Assembly: GCF_040675855.1 (NCBI RefSeq)
Contig: NZ_JBEGIK010000001.1
Span: 3,472,001 to 3,536,000 of the forward strand
DNA length: 64,000 bases
Direction of reading: 5' to 3'
Source of the DNA: Microbacterium sp. LWH3-1.2
Lineage (GTDB): Bacteria > Actinomycetota > Actinomycetes > Actinomycetales > Microbacteriaceae
The notes under the pieces are model-generated. The model ran no database searches, was not told the DNA's origin, and saw only the letters and a program-made list of their open reading frames with translations. This document shows, piece after piece, positions 34,901 to 43,735 of the stretch (its first letter is position 1; every line of letters starts with the position of its first letter). A program made the position numbers and the translations under genes.

Positions 34901-35381
34901 GGGTGATCGCGCCCGCCAGCCGGTGGTATCCATCCTCACCCCGCGCGAGCACCAGCAGATGCGCGCCGACCGGATCAGCCTCCCCGTTCTGCGGCTTCGG
35001 CAGCTCGAGCGACAGCTCGGCACCGAACACCGTCTTGAGCTGGAGCGCCTCGGCGGCTTCGGCGAACCGGACGATGCCGTAGAACCCGTCGTGATCGGTC
35101 ACCGCGAGGGCATGCAGCCCCAGGCGCTCCGCCTCCTCGGCGAGCTCCTCGGGCGAGGAGGCCCCGTCGAGGAACGAGTACGACGAGTGCGCGTGCAGCT
35201 CGGCGTACGGGATCGCATCGGCCGGGCGCTCGATCTCGGGGGTGACGTACGGCCCCCGCTTATGCGACCATGCGGGACTGTCGCCCCCGTCCGCGCCGAC
35301 CGGCGGCGCGTCGGGCCGGCGACGACCGCTCAGCACACGCTCCATCTCGGACCACGGCACCCCCGGGTTGTTGAAGCCCAT
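31965..35381 (-). CDS. dnaE2: error-prone DNA polymerase DnaE2
   Basis: A 1138-residue C-family polymerase. The N-terminal PHP domain (Y-A-E-L-H-A-H-S-S-Y-S-F-L-D-G-A-S-S) and the palm acidic motif (P-D-I-D-V-D-F-D-S-D-R-R) are clear, followed by the helix-hairpin-helix and OB domains. The length matches DnaE2, not the replicative DnaE1. It performs mutagenic translesion synthesis with ImuA' and ImuB, which lie directly upstream, 12 bases away, in the same operon. Control is by LexA through the box at 37939-37956. Confidence 0.96.
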   Translation of the reverse strand: MGFNNPGVPWSEMERVLSGRRRPDAPPVGADGGDSPAWSHKRGPYVTPEIERPADAIPYAELHAHSSYSFLDGASSPEELAEEAERLGLHALAVTDHDGFYGIVRFAEAAEALQLKTVFGAELSLELPKPQNGEADPVGAHLLVLARGEDGYHRLAGAITHAQLQGAEKGRPVYDLDELAAQAAGEWAVLTGCRKGAVRRALAESPAAAAGELDRLVTLFGRDNVHVELIDHGNPLDTRDNDVLVGLARERGLPLLATNNVHYAVPKRQLLAAAVAAVRANRGLDELDGWLPVHAGAHLRSGAEMAERFVRFPDAVARTVTLADELAFPLRKAKPALPKQKVPEGHTPMSWLRHLVWEAVPRKYPDLTEENRARIEKELGVIEMKDFPGYFLIVHGIVQFARSQGILCQGRGSAANSAICYLLDITAVDAIGYDLPFERFLSSLREEEPDIDVDFDSDRREEVIQWVYREYGRDRAAQVANVIQYRPKNAVRDMAKALGHSPGQQDAWSKQIEGWGALLETGAGHDIPDQVLEFASELLKAPRHLGIHSGGMVLTDRPVGEVVPIEHARMENRTVIQWDKDDAAWMGLVKFDLLGLGMLAALQYCFDMIRASTGEDWELSTLPKEEKAVYDMLCRADSIGVFQVESRAQIGLLPRLQPRRFYDLVIEIALIRPGPIQGGAVHPFVKRKLGQEGVTYPHPKLVPVLERTLGIPVFQEQLMQMGMAVGGLTGEDADLLRRAMGSKRGIERIDSLKKKLYAGMAENDLVGEEADAIYAKIQAFANFGFAESHSLSFALLVYASSWIKLHYPAAFLAGLLRAQPMGFYSPATLVGDARHHGVEVRRPDLHLSGSEAVLEPVAGASTGSATGAEGPTGLGSCAERKQPPVGLFDIDAPDESAAHRRDGRFAVRLGLAGVKGIGATVAQRIVAARESGGLFRDLRDLVRRTSITAVQVEALATAGAFECLGLSRREAIWLAGSAAQDRPEFLPDSLIAVQPPLFADPTSYERLAADLWATGISTDDHPITHYRSGLDARGVLTSRELRSHEVGRRVEVAGLVTHRQRPATASGITFLNLEDEHGLVNIVCSLGVWNRYRRIVRDSPALIARGMLERSAEGVTNLIADAFEDLRVGVQHRTRDFR

Positions 35382-35393
35382 CAGCCCGGCCCC

Positions 35394-37094
35394 CTAGTCA
35401 TAGGTCGCCTCCGCCGTCCAGGCGTCGCCGTCGCACACCAGCAGCCACGCGGACCCGTCGGCGTCGACGACCTGGAACCGATGCGCACGGCGCGAGCGCG
35501 CCGCATCCCATCCGCGCTCCACCACCGGCCACGGCCCCGCCCACGCCTCGATCGCGCGCCGGCGACCGCTCTCGATGAAGAGCGCGGGCACGGCGGACAC
35601 GTTGCCCCGCTCGTCGACGTCGACCAACTCGCCGCCGAGCGCACGCACGTCGACCGGCACCGGATCGGCGAACACCGTCGTCGGCAGCGGGTCGGGCAGG
35701 CTCCCCGGCCACGGGCGCGCGCGCTGCGCCGCGAGGCCCCCGGCTCCGGTGGCCGTCCTGTCGCGTTCGTCCTTCTCACCCCAGGGCACGAGCACCTGGC
35801 GCTCGGCCAGCCACCGCCCGCCGCCGATCGCGGGGGTCAGTACGCCGCGGTGCCCCAGCATCGCCTGCACACGCGACAGCGCGTGGTGCACCCGCTCCTC
35901 AGGTCCGCCGCCGAACAGCGCAGGAGCGTGATGGGATGCCGCATCCACCGCCTCCGGCGAGATCCGCACGAGCGTCACCCCGCTGCGCAGCCCGCGCCCG
36001 GCCGCATCGCCGGCGCCGACGTCCTCCGCGAGCTGCCACCGCACCCGGTCGACGACCGCCGCGGCGTCGAACGAGCCCGGATGCAGCCACACCCTCTCGC
36101 TGCGCTCCCCGCGGTCGCCCACGAGTTCGACCCGCAGCTCGGTGCAGACGAGATCCACCGCACCGAGACCCGAGACGAAGTCGTCGGCGGTGACGCGCAT
36201 GGCGAACGCCACCTGGTCGGCGATCTCGAGGGGCGGCTCGAACGCGACCTCGCGCTGCAGCTCCGGCGGCGGGGTGCGCGGCTGCACCGGTCGCGAGTCG
36301 CACCCCGCGGCGAGCGCGTGGAGCCGGACGCCCCACTCGCCGAACCGCTCACGCACGCGATCGGTCTGCATCTCGGCGAACCCGCCGAGGGTCTGCACGC
36401 CCAGCCGGGCGAGCAAGCCCACAAGGCCCGTCGCCTCCTTCGCGCCGGTGCCGAGCATCGCCGAGGCATCGAGCACCGAGACCGACAGTGGTGCGAGGAA
36501 GCCGGCCGCACCGCCCGCGGGCACGGCGAACACCGGATCGGCGGCGCTCGTGCCGGCGCGCGCCGCCTGCTCCGCGGTGAACGGACCGTCGGCGATGCCC
36601 ACCCGCACCCCGTCGAGCCCTGCGTCGCGCAGGGCGCCGATCAGCATGCGGGCGGCCTCGATCTCGCCGCCGTAGTACCGCGCCGGCCCTCGGGCGCGCA
36701 GCGCGCACAGTCCCGGGCGCACCAGCTGCACGCCGGGCGCCTTCTCTTCGATCAGTGACACGATCGGGGCGAACGCGCGGTGATCACGCGCAGCGTCCGC
36801 GTTCACCAGCGTCAGCCCCGGGCACCGCGCCTGGGCGTCGCGCCGGCGTTGCCCGCGGCGCACCCCCTCCGCACGCGCGGACGCCGAGCACGCCACCACG
36901 AGGTTGCGCTCCACGACGGCGACCGGGGGCTTCGCCTCGGACTTCTCCCGCGGCGCGTGCGTCCGAGTGCCCGGCCGCTCTCCGACCGCGTCCTCCGATT
37001 CCGCCGCGGGCGCGCCCGCCTCCCGCTCGAGAGCCGTGACCGGCCAGTCGGGGAACCACAGCACGAGGCTCCGCACCGGCGTGCCCGGCGACAT
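35394..37094 (-). CDS. imuB: ImuB, Y-family polymerase-like adaptor
   Basis: A 566-residue Y-family-like protein. It starts V-R-S-L-V-L-W-F-P-D-W-P-V and keeps the thumb and little-finger layout, but the catalytic acidic residues of true Y polymerases are not seen (the usual D-x-D is replaced by W-F-P-D-W), as is normal for ImuB. It links DnaE2 to the beta clamp. A 50-residue charged insertion sits near the N-terminus (residues 25-60). The ATG is one base after the imuA' stop, so the two are coupled. Confidence 0.94.
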   Translation of the reverse strand: MSPGTPVRSLVLWFPDWPVTALEREAGAPAAESEDAVGERPGTRTHAPREKSEAKPPVAVVERNLVVACSASARAEGVRRGQRRRDAQARCPGLTLVNADAARDHRAFAPIVSLIEEKAPGVQLVRPGLCALRARGPARYYGGEIEAARMLIGALRDAGLDGVRVGIADGPFTAEQAARAGTSAADPVFAVPAGGAAGFLAPLSVSVLDASAMLGTGAKEATGLVGLLARLGVQTLGGFAEMQTDRVRERFGEWGVRLHALAAGCDSRPVQPRTPPPELQREVAFEPPLEIADQVAFAMRVTADDFVSGLGAVDLVCTELRVELVGDRGERSERVWLHPGSFDAAAVVDRVRWQLAEDVGAGDAAGRGLRSGVTLVRISPEAVDAASHHAPALFGGGPEERVHHALSRVQAMLGHRGVLTPAIGGGRWLAERQVLVPWGEKDERDRTATGAGGLAAQRARPWPGSLPDPLPTTVFADPVPVDVRALGGELVDVDERGNVSAVPALFIESGRRRAIEAWAGPWPVVERGWDAARSRRAHRFQVVDADGSAWLLVCDGDAWTAEATYD

Positions 37095-37095
37095 G

Positions 37096-37929
37096 TCACC
37101 CCACCGCCCTGATCAGATGCGGGAAGGACTCCGCGGATTCCGCAGGCATCGCTTCGACGGTGCGCATGCGCTCGGGCGCGGCGGAGACGTGCCCCGCAGC
37201 ATCCGGAAGCATCACGCGAGCCCGTCGCGAACGCGGCCATCGCCGACTGGACGAGGTGAGCGTCACCTCGCGACCGGAGAGGTAGCCGTGCCCGCGGCCG
37301 ACGCCCTCCCACGTCGGCTCGCCCACCTCGATCACGGCCTCGGCCTGCGGCCAGGGTCCTTGAACGAGCAGCACCGCGCCGCGATCGCGCAGCCGTGCCG
37401 CCAGGCGGGAGATCTCACCGTCGGCTGCCCGCCCCGACGGGCGCACCGCGACCACCGGCAGCACCTCGGCGACGGTCGAGGTCACCGCGAGCCAGCGCGC
37501 ACCCGGATCGGGGATGAGTACGAGCCGCGACAGATCGACCCCGAGGCCCTCGGCCGCCTCGGCGCCGAGCCGCGGCATGCCGATCACCCCGCACCACGAC
37601 CCGGCCTGCGACGGCTGGGCAAGCAGCGCCAGCAGCACCGACGTCGAGCGCGGCAGGGAGTAGGCGGAGCCCGGGCGCAGACCGCCCCCGGGAAGCAGCG
37701 AGGCGATCGCGGGATGCACCGGCAGCACCGGCGCATCGAGCCGCCTGCCCTGCACCCGCTCGACCTGCGCCCGCAGCTGCGCGACGGTTCCCGCAGACGA
37801 CGAACCCGCAGACGTCCCGCCCGCAGACGACGAGTCCACCGCACCGAGGGCGGCAGGCTGCGTGCCCGTCGGCGCCTGGCCGACGGCCTCGTGCACATGC
37901 TGTGCCGTGAGCTGCACGATCGCCCTCAT
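37096..37929 (-). CDS. imuA': ImuA' mutasome protein
   Basis: A 277-residue protein beginning M-R-A-I-V-Q-L-T (ATG 37929; GTG 37935 is in frame). P-G-G-G-L-R-P-G-S-A-Y-S-L recalls the RecA-like strand and loop seen in ImuA', although the Walker A is degenerate. It lies first in the imuA'-imuB-dnaE2 cassette and assembles the mutasome. An insertion of serine, alanine and glycine repeats (S-S-S-A-G-G-T-S-A-G-S-S-S) occurs near residue 35. The promoter and SOS box are directly in front. Confidence 0.9.
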   Translation of the reverse strand: MRAIVQLTAQHVHEAVGQAPTGTQPAALGAVDSSSAGGTSAGSSSAGTVAQLRAQVERVQGRRLDAPVLPVHPAIASLLPGGGLRPGSAYSLPRSTSVLLALLAQPSQAGSWCGVIGMPRLGAEAAEGLGVDLSRLVLIPDPGARWLAVTSTVAEVLPVVAVRPSGRAADGEISRLAARLRDRGAVLLVQGPWPQAEAVIEVGEPTWEGVGRGHGYLSGREVTLTSSSRRWPRSRRARVMLPDAAGHVSAAPERMRTVEAMPAESAESFPHLIRAVG

Positions 37930-37935
37930 TCCCAC

Positions 37936-37964
37936 AGGCTAGAACAGATGTTCTAGTATTTCAA
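37936..37964 (-). promoter_or_regulatory. SOS-controlled promoter of imuA'-imuB-dnaE2
   Basis: On the minus strand: -35 TTGAAA (37964-37959), 17-base spacer, -10 TAGCCT (37941-37936). Within the spacer and overlapping the -10 is CTAGAAC-AGAT-GTTCTAG on the plus strand (37939-37956), a perfect seven-base-arm LexA box of the actinobacterial GAAC-N4-GTTC type. The -10 ends seven bases before ATG 37929, so the transcript may be leaderless. Confidence 0.88.
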
Positions 37965-38232
37965 TCGCAGGAGATCAGGGTAACGCCGGGTTCCGACAAT
38001 TATGTTCGATGTTTCTCCGCCGCCGGCGAGATCGTGCTTCTCGACCGCGCCATGGCCGCGCGCCTCGTCAACGAGCGCCGCATCCTCAACGCGATCGGGA
38101 CGACGGATGCCGCAGCCCTCGAGCCGATCCTCACTCGCTGGCGCGCGTGCTCCACGCACCGGGCCTGCCTTCATGCCGCGGCGCGGCTCACCCTGAAGTC
38201 TCGGGTTTCGCTCTCTCCTGACGCGCGTGCGA

Positions 38233-38730
38233 TCACGCCGCGAGGGCGAGATACGGCTCCCACCGCGGGTCGGTGCGCTCGGTGCCGCGGACGGTCCACT
38301 GCGCGCCGCGCGGCGGGTGCGGCGTGAAGCGCAGCTCCCAGTGCATCTCCTGCGGGGTGCGATCGCTCTTGATGTTGTTGCAGCGCAGGCAGCAGGCGAC
38401 GAGGTTCTCCCACGAGTCGGCGCCACCGCGCGAGCGCGGCAGCACATGGTCGATCGTCGACGCCGCCTTGCCGCAGTAGGCGCAGTGATGGTTGTCACGA
38501 CGCAGCACGCCCCGCCGGGTGACCGGCACGTGACGACCGCCCGGCACCCGCACGTAGCGGGTCAGGATGATCACGGCCGGGCGTTCGTACGATCGTCGGG
38601 TGCCCCACACCGGATCGGTCTCGGTGTGTTCCACCACGGTGGCCTTCTCGTTCATCACGAGCACGAGCGCCCGCTTGAACGACACGACGGCGAGCGGCTC
38701 GTAGCCCGCGTTCAGCACCAGAGTGCGCAT
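38233..38730 (-). CDS. HNH endonuclease
   Basis: A 165-residue protein opening T-L-V-L-N-A-G-Y-E-P-L. The HNH core is D-N-H-H-C-A-Y-C-G-K...T-I-D-H-V-L-P-R-S-R-G-G, then N-L-V-A-C-C-L-R-C-N-N, with the zinc CxxC pairs, the catalytic H in I-D-H-V and the N in C-N-N. This small HNH family is common in actinobacterial genomes and its role is not settled. It follows a short transcription unit with a strong terminator. Confidence 0.9.
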   Translation of the reverse strand: MRTLVLNAGYEPLAVVSFKRALVLVMNEKATVVEHTETDPVWGTRRSYERPAVIILTRYVRVPGGRHVPVTRRGVLRRDNHHCAYCGKAASTIDHVLPRSRGGADSWENLVACCLRCNNIKSDRTPQEMHWELRFTPHPPRGAQWTVRGTERTDPRWEPYLALAA

Positions 38731-38805
38731 TGATCATCCTCTCGAATGGCCGGGACGGCTTCTCGGTTATTCGACTTGCGCGACGATCAAGGGCGCAGGG
38801 GCATG

Positions 38806-38833
38806 AAAAAAGGCGCTGTCTACAGACAGCGCC
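38806..38833 (-). terminator. Rho-independent terminator (minus strand)
   Basis: Nine-base stem GGCGCTGTC/GACAGCGCC with a four-base loop (38812-38833), followed on the minus strand by six T (38811-38806). It ends whatever is transcribed between 38730 and about 39030, 75 bases before the HNH start. Confidence 0.85.
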
Positions 38834-38930
38834 CTGGCGCCACGGCAATGCCGCGGCATCCGCTCGTGCAATGCCGAAGGACGAGGCGTCCAAGCGCATC
38901 CATGGTTCGGATGCGTGGTGTGCAGCCCAT
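38820..38930 (-). CDS. 36-residue small protein or leader peptide
   Basis: ATG 38930 with GGAGGGAG five bases before it gives a basic 36-residue peptide (M-G-C-T-P-R-I-R-T-M-D-A-L-G-R-L) with four cysteines. Its stop codon lies in the loop of the terminator hairpin at 38806-38833. That layout resembles a leader peptide with an attenuator, or a very short mRNA. It is too short for ordinary gene calling. Confidence 0.5.
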   Translation of the reverse strand: MGCTPRIRTMDALGRLVLRHCTSGCRGIAVAPGRCL

Positions 38931-39034
38931 CGGCTCCCTCCGCTCTCTCAGCGTCGAATCCCAGGGTAACCCACCGCGACACGCCCGGGGCGCGGCGAGA
39001 CTGAACGGCTGATGGCGTGTCGGGTAACGAGAAA

Positions 39035-39068
39035 GCGAACGGATGCCCCGGCCGGGGCATCCGTTCGC
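39035..39068 (-). terminator. hairpin terminator after M23 peptidase
   Basis: A perfect palindrome of 34 bases (two 17-base arms meeting at 39051/39052), starting 26 bases beyond the M23 stop. It can fold on either strand. Confidence 0.8.
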
Positions 39069-39093
39069 TTCTGTGATTGCAGAGGTCTGTGTG

Positions 39094-40098
39094 TCAGCCG
39101 GCGTTGGCCTGCAGCCACGCCCACGGGTCGACGACCGAGCCGTTGATGTGGACTTCGAAGTGCAGGTGGCACGCGGTCGAACTGCCGGTGCTGCCGACGA
39201 GGCCGATGAGCTGGCCGGCCGAGACGGACTGGCCGACCGAGACCTGACGGCTGCCGTACGTCATGTGGCCGTAGAGCGAATTGACCTGCTGACCGCCGAT
39301 GACGTGATCGATCGAGACCGCCACGCCGTAGCCGCCGTAGCTCTCCTGCGAGACCTTGACGACGCCGGCGGCCGTCGCGTAGATCGGCGTGCCGCACGAC
39401 GTCAAGAGGTCGACGCCCTGGTGATACCCCGAATCCCACAGGCCGCGGCCCTTGGTGAAGTTGAGGAGGGGCCAGCGCACCTCGCCGGTGCCCGGCGACG
39501 TGAGGGCGATGTTCGTCGGAACCGTGGAGCGCGACTTCGCCGCCGAGGCGGCAGCCGCCGCCACCTGTCGGGCACGCTCGGCGGCGGCCTCTTCGGCCTT
39601 CTTCTTCTCGATCTCTTCCGCGGTGGTGGCCGCGTAGCTCTCGCGCGACAACTCGCTGGCATTCGCGTCTGATGCCGCGACGAACGTCTGCGCATCGTCG
39701 ACGGCCATCTGCTGGATCGTCTTGGAATCCTCCACCACAGCGGTGGCACCCGCGGCGAACGCGGGGATCGCGACCGTGGCGACGAGACCGCCCACCATCG
39801 TCAGCACCACGAGGCTGCGCAACGGCTTCACCACCCGGCCCTTCTTCGACGAGGACGCCGATGCGGAGGGACGGGTTCCCGCCCGTGCTGCCGTCGCCTT
39901 CGCGGGCGCGGCGGCGCCGAAGCGTCGCACGGGGGTCTTCCGATTGCGCGCACGACGGTTCTGGTCCGCCGCGGCACGCTCGGGTACGTTTGCGTGCGAC
40001 TCGATCTCTTCAGCCAAACTGGTCCTCCGGCGCCTCTGCGCCGGGGCGCCTGGCTCGTCGGCACTCGATGTCGGGGCACGATGTGCGGGCTTCACCAC
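39094..40098 (-). CDS. M23 peptidase (LytM-type), exported
   Basis: A 334-residue protein. The first 90 residues are a basic, Ala/Arg-rich cytoplasmic stretch, then a membrane segment (L-V-V-L-T-M-V-G-G-L-V-A-T-V-A-I-P), a coiled-coil-like region rich in Glu and Lys (E-E-I-E-K-K-K-A-E-E-A-A), and a C-terminal LytM domain with H-Q-G-V-D-L and H-L-H-F-E, the zinc ligands. It should cut peptidoglycan cross-bridges at the cell surface. The GTG start is at 40098. The long basic N-terminus is unusual compared with secreted LytM enzymes. Confidence 0.9.
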   Translation of the reverse strand: MVKPAHRAPTSSADEPGAPAQRRRRTSLAEEIESHANVPERAAADQNRRARNRKTPVRRFGAAAPAKATAARAGTRPSASASSSKKGRVVKPLRSLVVLTMVGGLVATVAIPAFAAGATAVVEDSKTIQQMAVDDAQTFVAASDANASELSRESYAATTAEEIEKKKAEEAAAERARQVAAAAASAAKSRSTVPTNIALTSPGTGEVRWPLLNFTKGRGLWDSGYHQGVDLLTSCGTPIYATAAGVVKVSQESYGGYGVAVSIDHVIGGQQVNSLYGHMTYGSRQVSVGQSVSAGQLIGLVGSTGSSTACHLHFEVHINGSVVDPWAWLQANAG

Positions 40099-40171
40099 AT
40101 GTGGACGACGAGCCGGTGAGGCAATCCACGCGGGGTCCTGTCGGCGGGCTTCTGGCCTGGTGGACTTTTCG

Positions 40172-40199
40172 AGGCTACCCGAAGGTCACGTTTATGTCA
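40172..40199 (-). promoter_or_regulatory. likely promoter of M23 peptidase gene
   Basis: On the minus strand TGACAT (40199-40194), 16 bases, TAGCCT (40177-40172), about 74 bases before the GTG start. The -35 and -10 fit a housekeeping promoter moderately well. Confidence 0.5.
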
Positions 40200-40329
40200 C
40201 GCTCCGCGCCTGGCAATCTCCGCACAGTGCGTCACGAGGGCTTACGGAATGCGGCATCCGGTGCCCTCACGCGGCGCCAGGAGCAGACACACCGCGGTGA
40301 GCTTCGCCCTTCAGGGGGACGCGCCCGCC

Positions 40330-41031
40330 TCAGCGGACGTCGTCGACGAGGAAGATGTGCGACGCGATCTCGACCGGCAGCTCGAGGCCCTCGTCGCTGC
40401 CCTGCATCTGAACGAGCACGTAGCCCTCGTTGTAGCGATAATCGCCGACGGCGCCGGGGACGACGCCGGCGCCCTTCAGCTGCTGCAGCAGTTCGGGGTC
40501 GACCTGCGCGGGCTCGGCGAGCCGGCGCACGGTGCCGGTGATCGGCTCACCCGCATCGTTGAGCCGGCGCACCAGGCCCACGACACCCTGTTCGAAGCCG
40601 TTCGTCGGCGCGTCGCCGAGCTGATCGAGCCCGGGGATCGGATTGCCGTACGGCGACTCGGTCGGGTGACCGAGCAGTTCGACGAGGCGGCGCTCGACCT
40701 GCTCGCTCATGACGTGCTCCCAGCGGCAGGCCTCTTCGTGGACGTAGGCCCAGTCCAGGCCGATGACGTCCGACAGCAGACGCTCGGCGAGCCGGTGCTT
40801 GCGCATGACGTCGACGGCCTTCTGCCGGCCGGCGTCGGTGAGCTCGAGGGTACGGTCCTCGGAGACGACGACGAGTCCGTCGCGCTCCATTCGCCCGATC
40901 GTCTGCGACACCGTCGGGCCCGAGTGGCCCAGGCGCTCCGAGATGCGCGCCCGCAGCGGCACGATGTTCTCCTCCTCGAGCTCGAGGATCGTGCGCAGGT
41001 ACATCTCAGTGGTGTCGATCAGGTCGGTCAT
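40330..41031 (-). CDS. ideR: IdeR/DtxR-family metal-dependent repressor
   Basis: A 233-residue regulator. The N-terminal winged helix (T-E-M-Y-L-R-T-I-L-E-L-E, then H-S-G-P-T-V-S-Q-T-I-G-R-M-E-R-D-G-L), the dimer and metal domain (M-R-K-H-R-L-A-E-R-L-L, E-A-C-R-W-E-H-V-M-S) and a C-terminal SH3-like domain are all present. The metal ligands H79/E83/H98-type residues of DtxR are seen as H-R-L-A-E and E-H-V-M. ATG 41031 is chosen at the domain start. It probably represses iron uptake genes. Confidence 0.92.
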   Translation of the reverse strand: MTDLIDTTEMYLRTILELEEENIVPLRARISERLGHSGPTVSQTIGRMERDGLVVVSEDRTLELTDAGRQKAVDVMRKHRLAERLLSDVIGLDWAYVHEEACRWEHVMSEQVERRLVELLGHPTESPYGNPIPGLDQLGDAPTNGFEQGVVGLVRRLNDAGEPITGTVRRLAEPAQVDPELLQQLKGAGVVPGAVGDYRYNEGYVLVQMQGSDEGLELPVEIASHIFLVDDVR

Positions 41032-41167
41032 CGCGGTGTCCTCAGCGGTCTCAAGGGGCTGAGGAAAGCCTATCCTCTGCGCTGGACGCCGAGGCCGGGT
41101 CGGCGGCCGGGGCCCCACGGCGTCACGACGTGTCACGGGGGCGGGGCGGGGGTGCGCGCGTCTCTAG

Positions 41168-42292
<1,125 letters not shown>

Positions 42293-42303
42293 GCCGCCTC
42301 GTG

Positions 42304-42331
42304 GGCCCCGTCCGCGAGCGGCGACGGGGCC
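42304..42331 (+). terminator. hairpin terminator after serC
   Basis: GGCCCCGTC (42304-42312) pairs with GACGGGGCC (42323-42331) around a ten-base loop, starting 11 bases beyond the serC stop. There is no T-run, as usual in high-GC actinobacteria. Confidence 0.7.
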
Positions 42332-42336
42332 GGTGA

Positions 42337-42513
42337 CAGCACCGGAGACACCAGCGCCTCGATCGCGAATTCCGAGGTGTCGAAGCCGGCGGGTTCGAGC
42401 TGCCCGCGGGTCCGCCTTCGCGCGACGACGTGCTGCGCAGCGCACGCTTCCATATCGCCGACGCGGCGGTTCTCACGGCGGTGCCGGCCGAACCCGCGGT
42501 CGAGCGACGCTGA
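42337..42513 (+). pseudogene. possible headless gene fragment after serC
   Basis: A plus-strand frame between stops at 42334 and 42511 reads like a protein end (G-F-E-L-P-A-G-P-P-S-R-D-D-V-L-R-S-A-R-F) but has no start codon. It may be a remnant. It is too short to name. Confidence 0.3.
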
Positions 42514-42520
42514 GGGAACG

Positions 42521-42569
42521 CGAAAGGGTGGATCCCACCGAGCCGTGGGCGGCGGGATCCACCCTTTCG
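42521..42569 (-). terminator. hairpin terminator after DUF3027 gene
   Basis: Perfect 16-base arms (42521-42536 and 42554-42569) around a 17-base loop, 17 bases beyond the stop at 42586. Confidence 0.8.
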
Positions 42570-42585
42570 TCATGTCTGGAGGAGG

Positions 42586-43368
42586 TCAGACGTCTTCGGG
42601 GTCGGGGTCCTCGTCGGAGTAATCCTCATCGGAATCCTCCTCGTCCTCGCCCTCGCCCTCGTCGTCGTCGTCGTCGAAGTCGTCCTCGTCGGAGTAGTCG
42701 TCCTCATCCCCGTCGTCTGAGTCGTCGTCGTCGAAATCCTCGTCGGAGTCGGAGTCGTCCGAGTCGTCCTCGTCCGAGTCGTCCTCGACCTCGGCGTCGG
42801 CGAGCTCGTCGATGTCGACGCCGTCGACGTCACCGGCGTGGAGGATGGGCGAGCCGTCCTCGTCGAAGTCCGACGGGTCGAGGTCATCGTCGTCCTCGAG
42901 CTCCTCCTGGTCCTCGTCCTCGTCCTCGTCGGCGTGCGCGGCCTCCGCCAGGGCGGCCTGCGCGGCGTGGTAGTCCGCAAGTCGCACGGCCCACGGCACC
43001 CAGTCGGGGGCGAGCAGCGCGCCGTCGCCGGGAAGGAGCTCGACCTCGAGCACGGTGGGCTCGGCGTCGTCGACGCGCGCGAGACTGACGGTCCAGAACC
43101 AGCCCGGGTAGCCCGCGAGGCGATTCGCGAACCGCAGCGAGACGACGCCGTCGGCCTCGACGCGGTAGCCCGCGGGGTCGCCGATCGTGACCTCGGGCGT
43201 GATCTCGCGGAGCGCGGCGAGCGCCAGATCATGCGCCGCCAGGAGCTGGGCGTCGGGATCGGCCGGCGCGACGACCTCCACGACCTCGACGACCTCAGCG
43301 GTCTCAGATGCCTCGACGACGCCGACGACGTCGACGACGCTCTCGGTCGGGTCAGGCGTCGAGTTCAT
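42586..43368 (-). CDS. DUF3027 protein with acidic tail
   Basis: A 260-residue protein. Residues about 35-150 are the DUF3027 domain (G-W-F-W-T-V-S-L-A-R-V, D-W-V-P-W-A-V-R-L-A-D-Y). The last ~105 residues are almost only Asp, Glu and Ser (D-E-D-D-S-D-D-S-D-S-D-E-D-F-D), a low-complexity acidic tail that could bind basic proteins or metal. ATG 43368 lies inside the end of the upstream cold-shock gene (overlap of 17 bases), so the two are coupled. The function of DUF3027 is unknown; the cold-shock neighbour suggests an RNA-related role. Confidence 0.88.
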   Translation of the reverse strand: MNSTPDPTESVVDVVGVVEASETAEVVEVVEVVAPADPDAQLLAAHDLALAALREITPEVTIGDPAGYRVEADGVVSLRFANRLAGYPGWFWTVSLARVDDAEPTVLEVELLPGDGALLAPDWVPWAVRLADYHAAQAALAEAAHADEDEDEDQEELEDDDDLDPSDFDEDGSPILHAGDVDGVDIDELADAEVEDDSDEDDSDDSDSDEDFDDDDSDDGDEDDYSDEDDFDDDDDEGEGEDEEDSDEDYSDEDPDPEDV

Positions 43369-43735
43369 CGGCGACCTTGCGCAGGACCGCGGCGACCTTC
43401 TTGGCGTGCGCACCGCTCGGGTAGCGACCGTGACGGAGGTCTCCGCCGATGCCGTCCAGGAGCTTCACGAGGTCCTCGATGATGATCGCCATGTCGTCGG
43501 CGGGCTTGCGGGCGCGCTTCGCCAGGCTCACCGGGGCCTCGAGCACGCGCACCGAAAGGGCCTGCGGGCCGCGCTTGCCATCGGCGATGCCGTACTCGAG
43601 GCGAGTCCCCGCCTTGGGCGCGGGCGTGCCGGGCGGAAGGGCAGTGGCGTGCAGGAAGACGTCCTGACCGTCTTCGGAGGAGATGAAGCCGAACCCCTTC
43701 TCCTCGTCGTAGAACCTGACCTTGCCGGTGGGCAT
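43352..43735 (-). CDS. cold-shock domain protein, long form
   Basis: A 127-residue protein. Residues 1-67 are a cold-shock domain with both RNP motifs (K-G-F-G-F-I-S and V-F-L-H-A-T). The C-terminal 60 residues form a helical extension not found in ordinary CspA. It binds single-stranded nucleic acid. It heads the two-gene unit with DUF3027, an arrangement typical of actinobacteria. A standard short CspA is at 58815-59015. Confidence 0.92.
   Translation of the reverse strand: MPTGKVRFYDEEKGFGFISSEDGQDVFLHATALPPGTPAPKAGTRLEYGIADGKRGPQALSVRVLEAPVSLAKRARKPADDMAIIIEDLVKLLDGIGGDLRHGRYPSGAHAKKVAAVLRKVADELDA

Noticed and set aside
32844..36758. A very long open frame on the plus strand
   Set aside because: It runs antisense to dnaE2 and imuB, whose motifs are clear; long antisense frames are expected in such GC-rich coding sequence.
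38034..38327. Plus-strand frame of 97 codons between imuA' and HNH
   Set aside because: The first third is protein-like but the remainder is antisense to the HNH gene; there is no ribosome site and no recognisable family.
40099..40170. Leader of the M23 peptidase gene considered as a c-di-AMP riboswitch
   Set aside because: The leader from the likely promoter is only about 70 bases and shows none of the conserved ydaO blocks.
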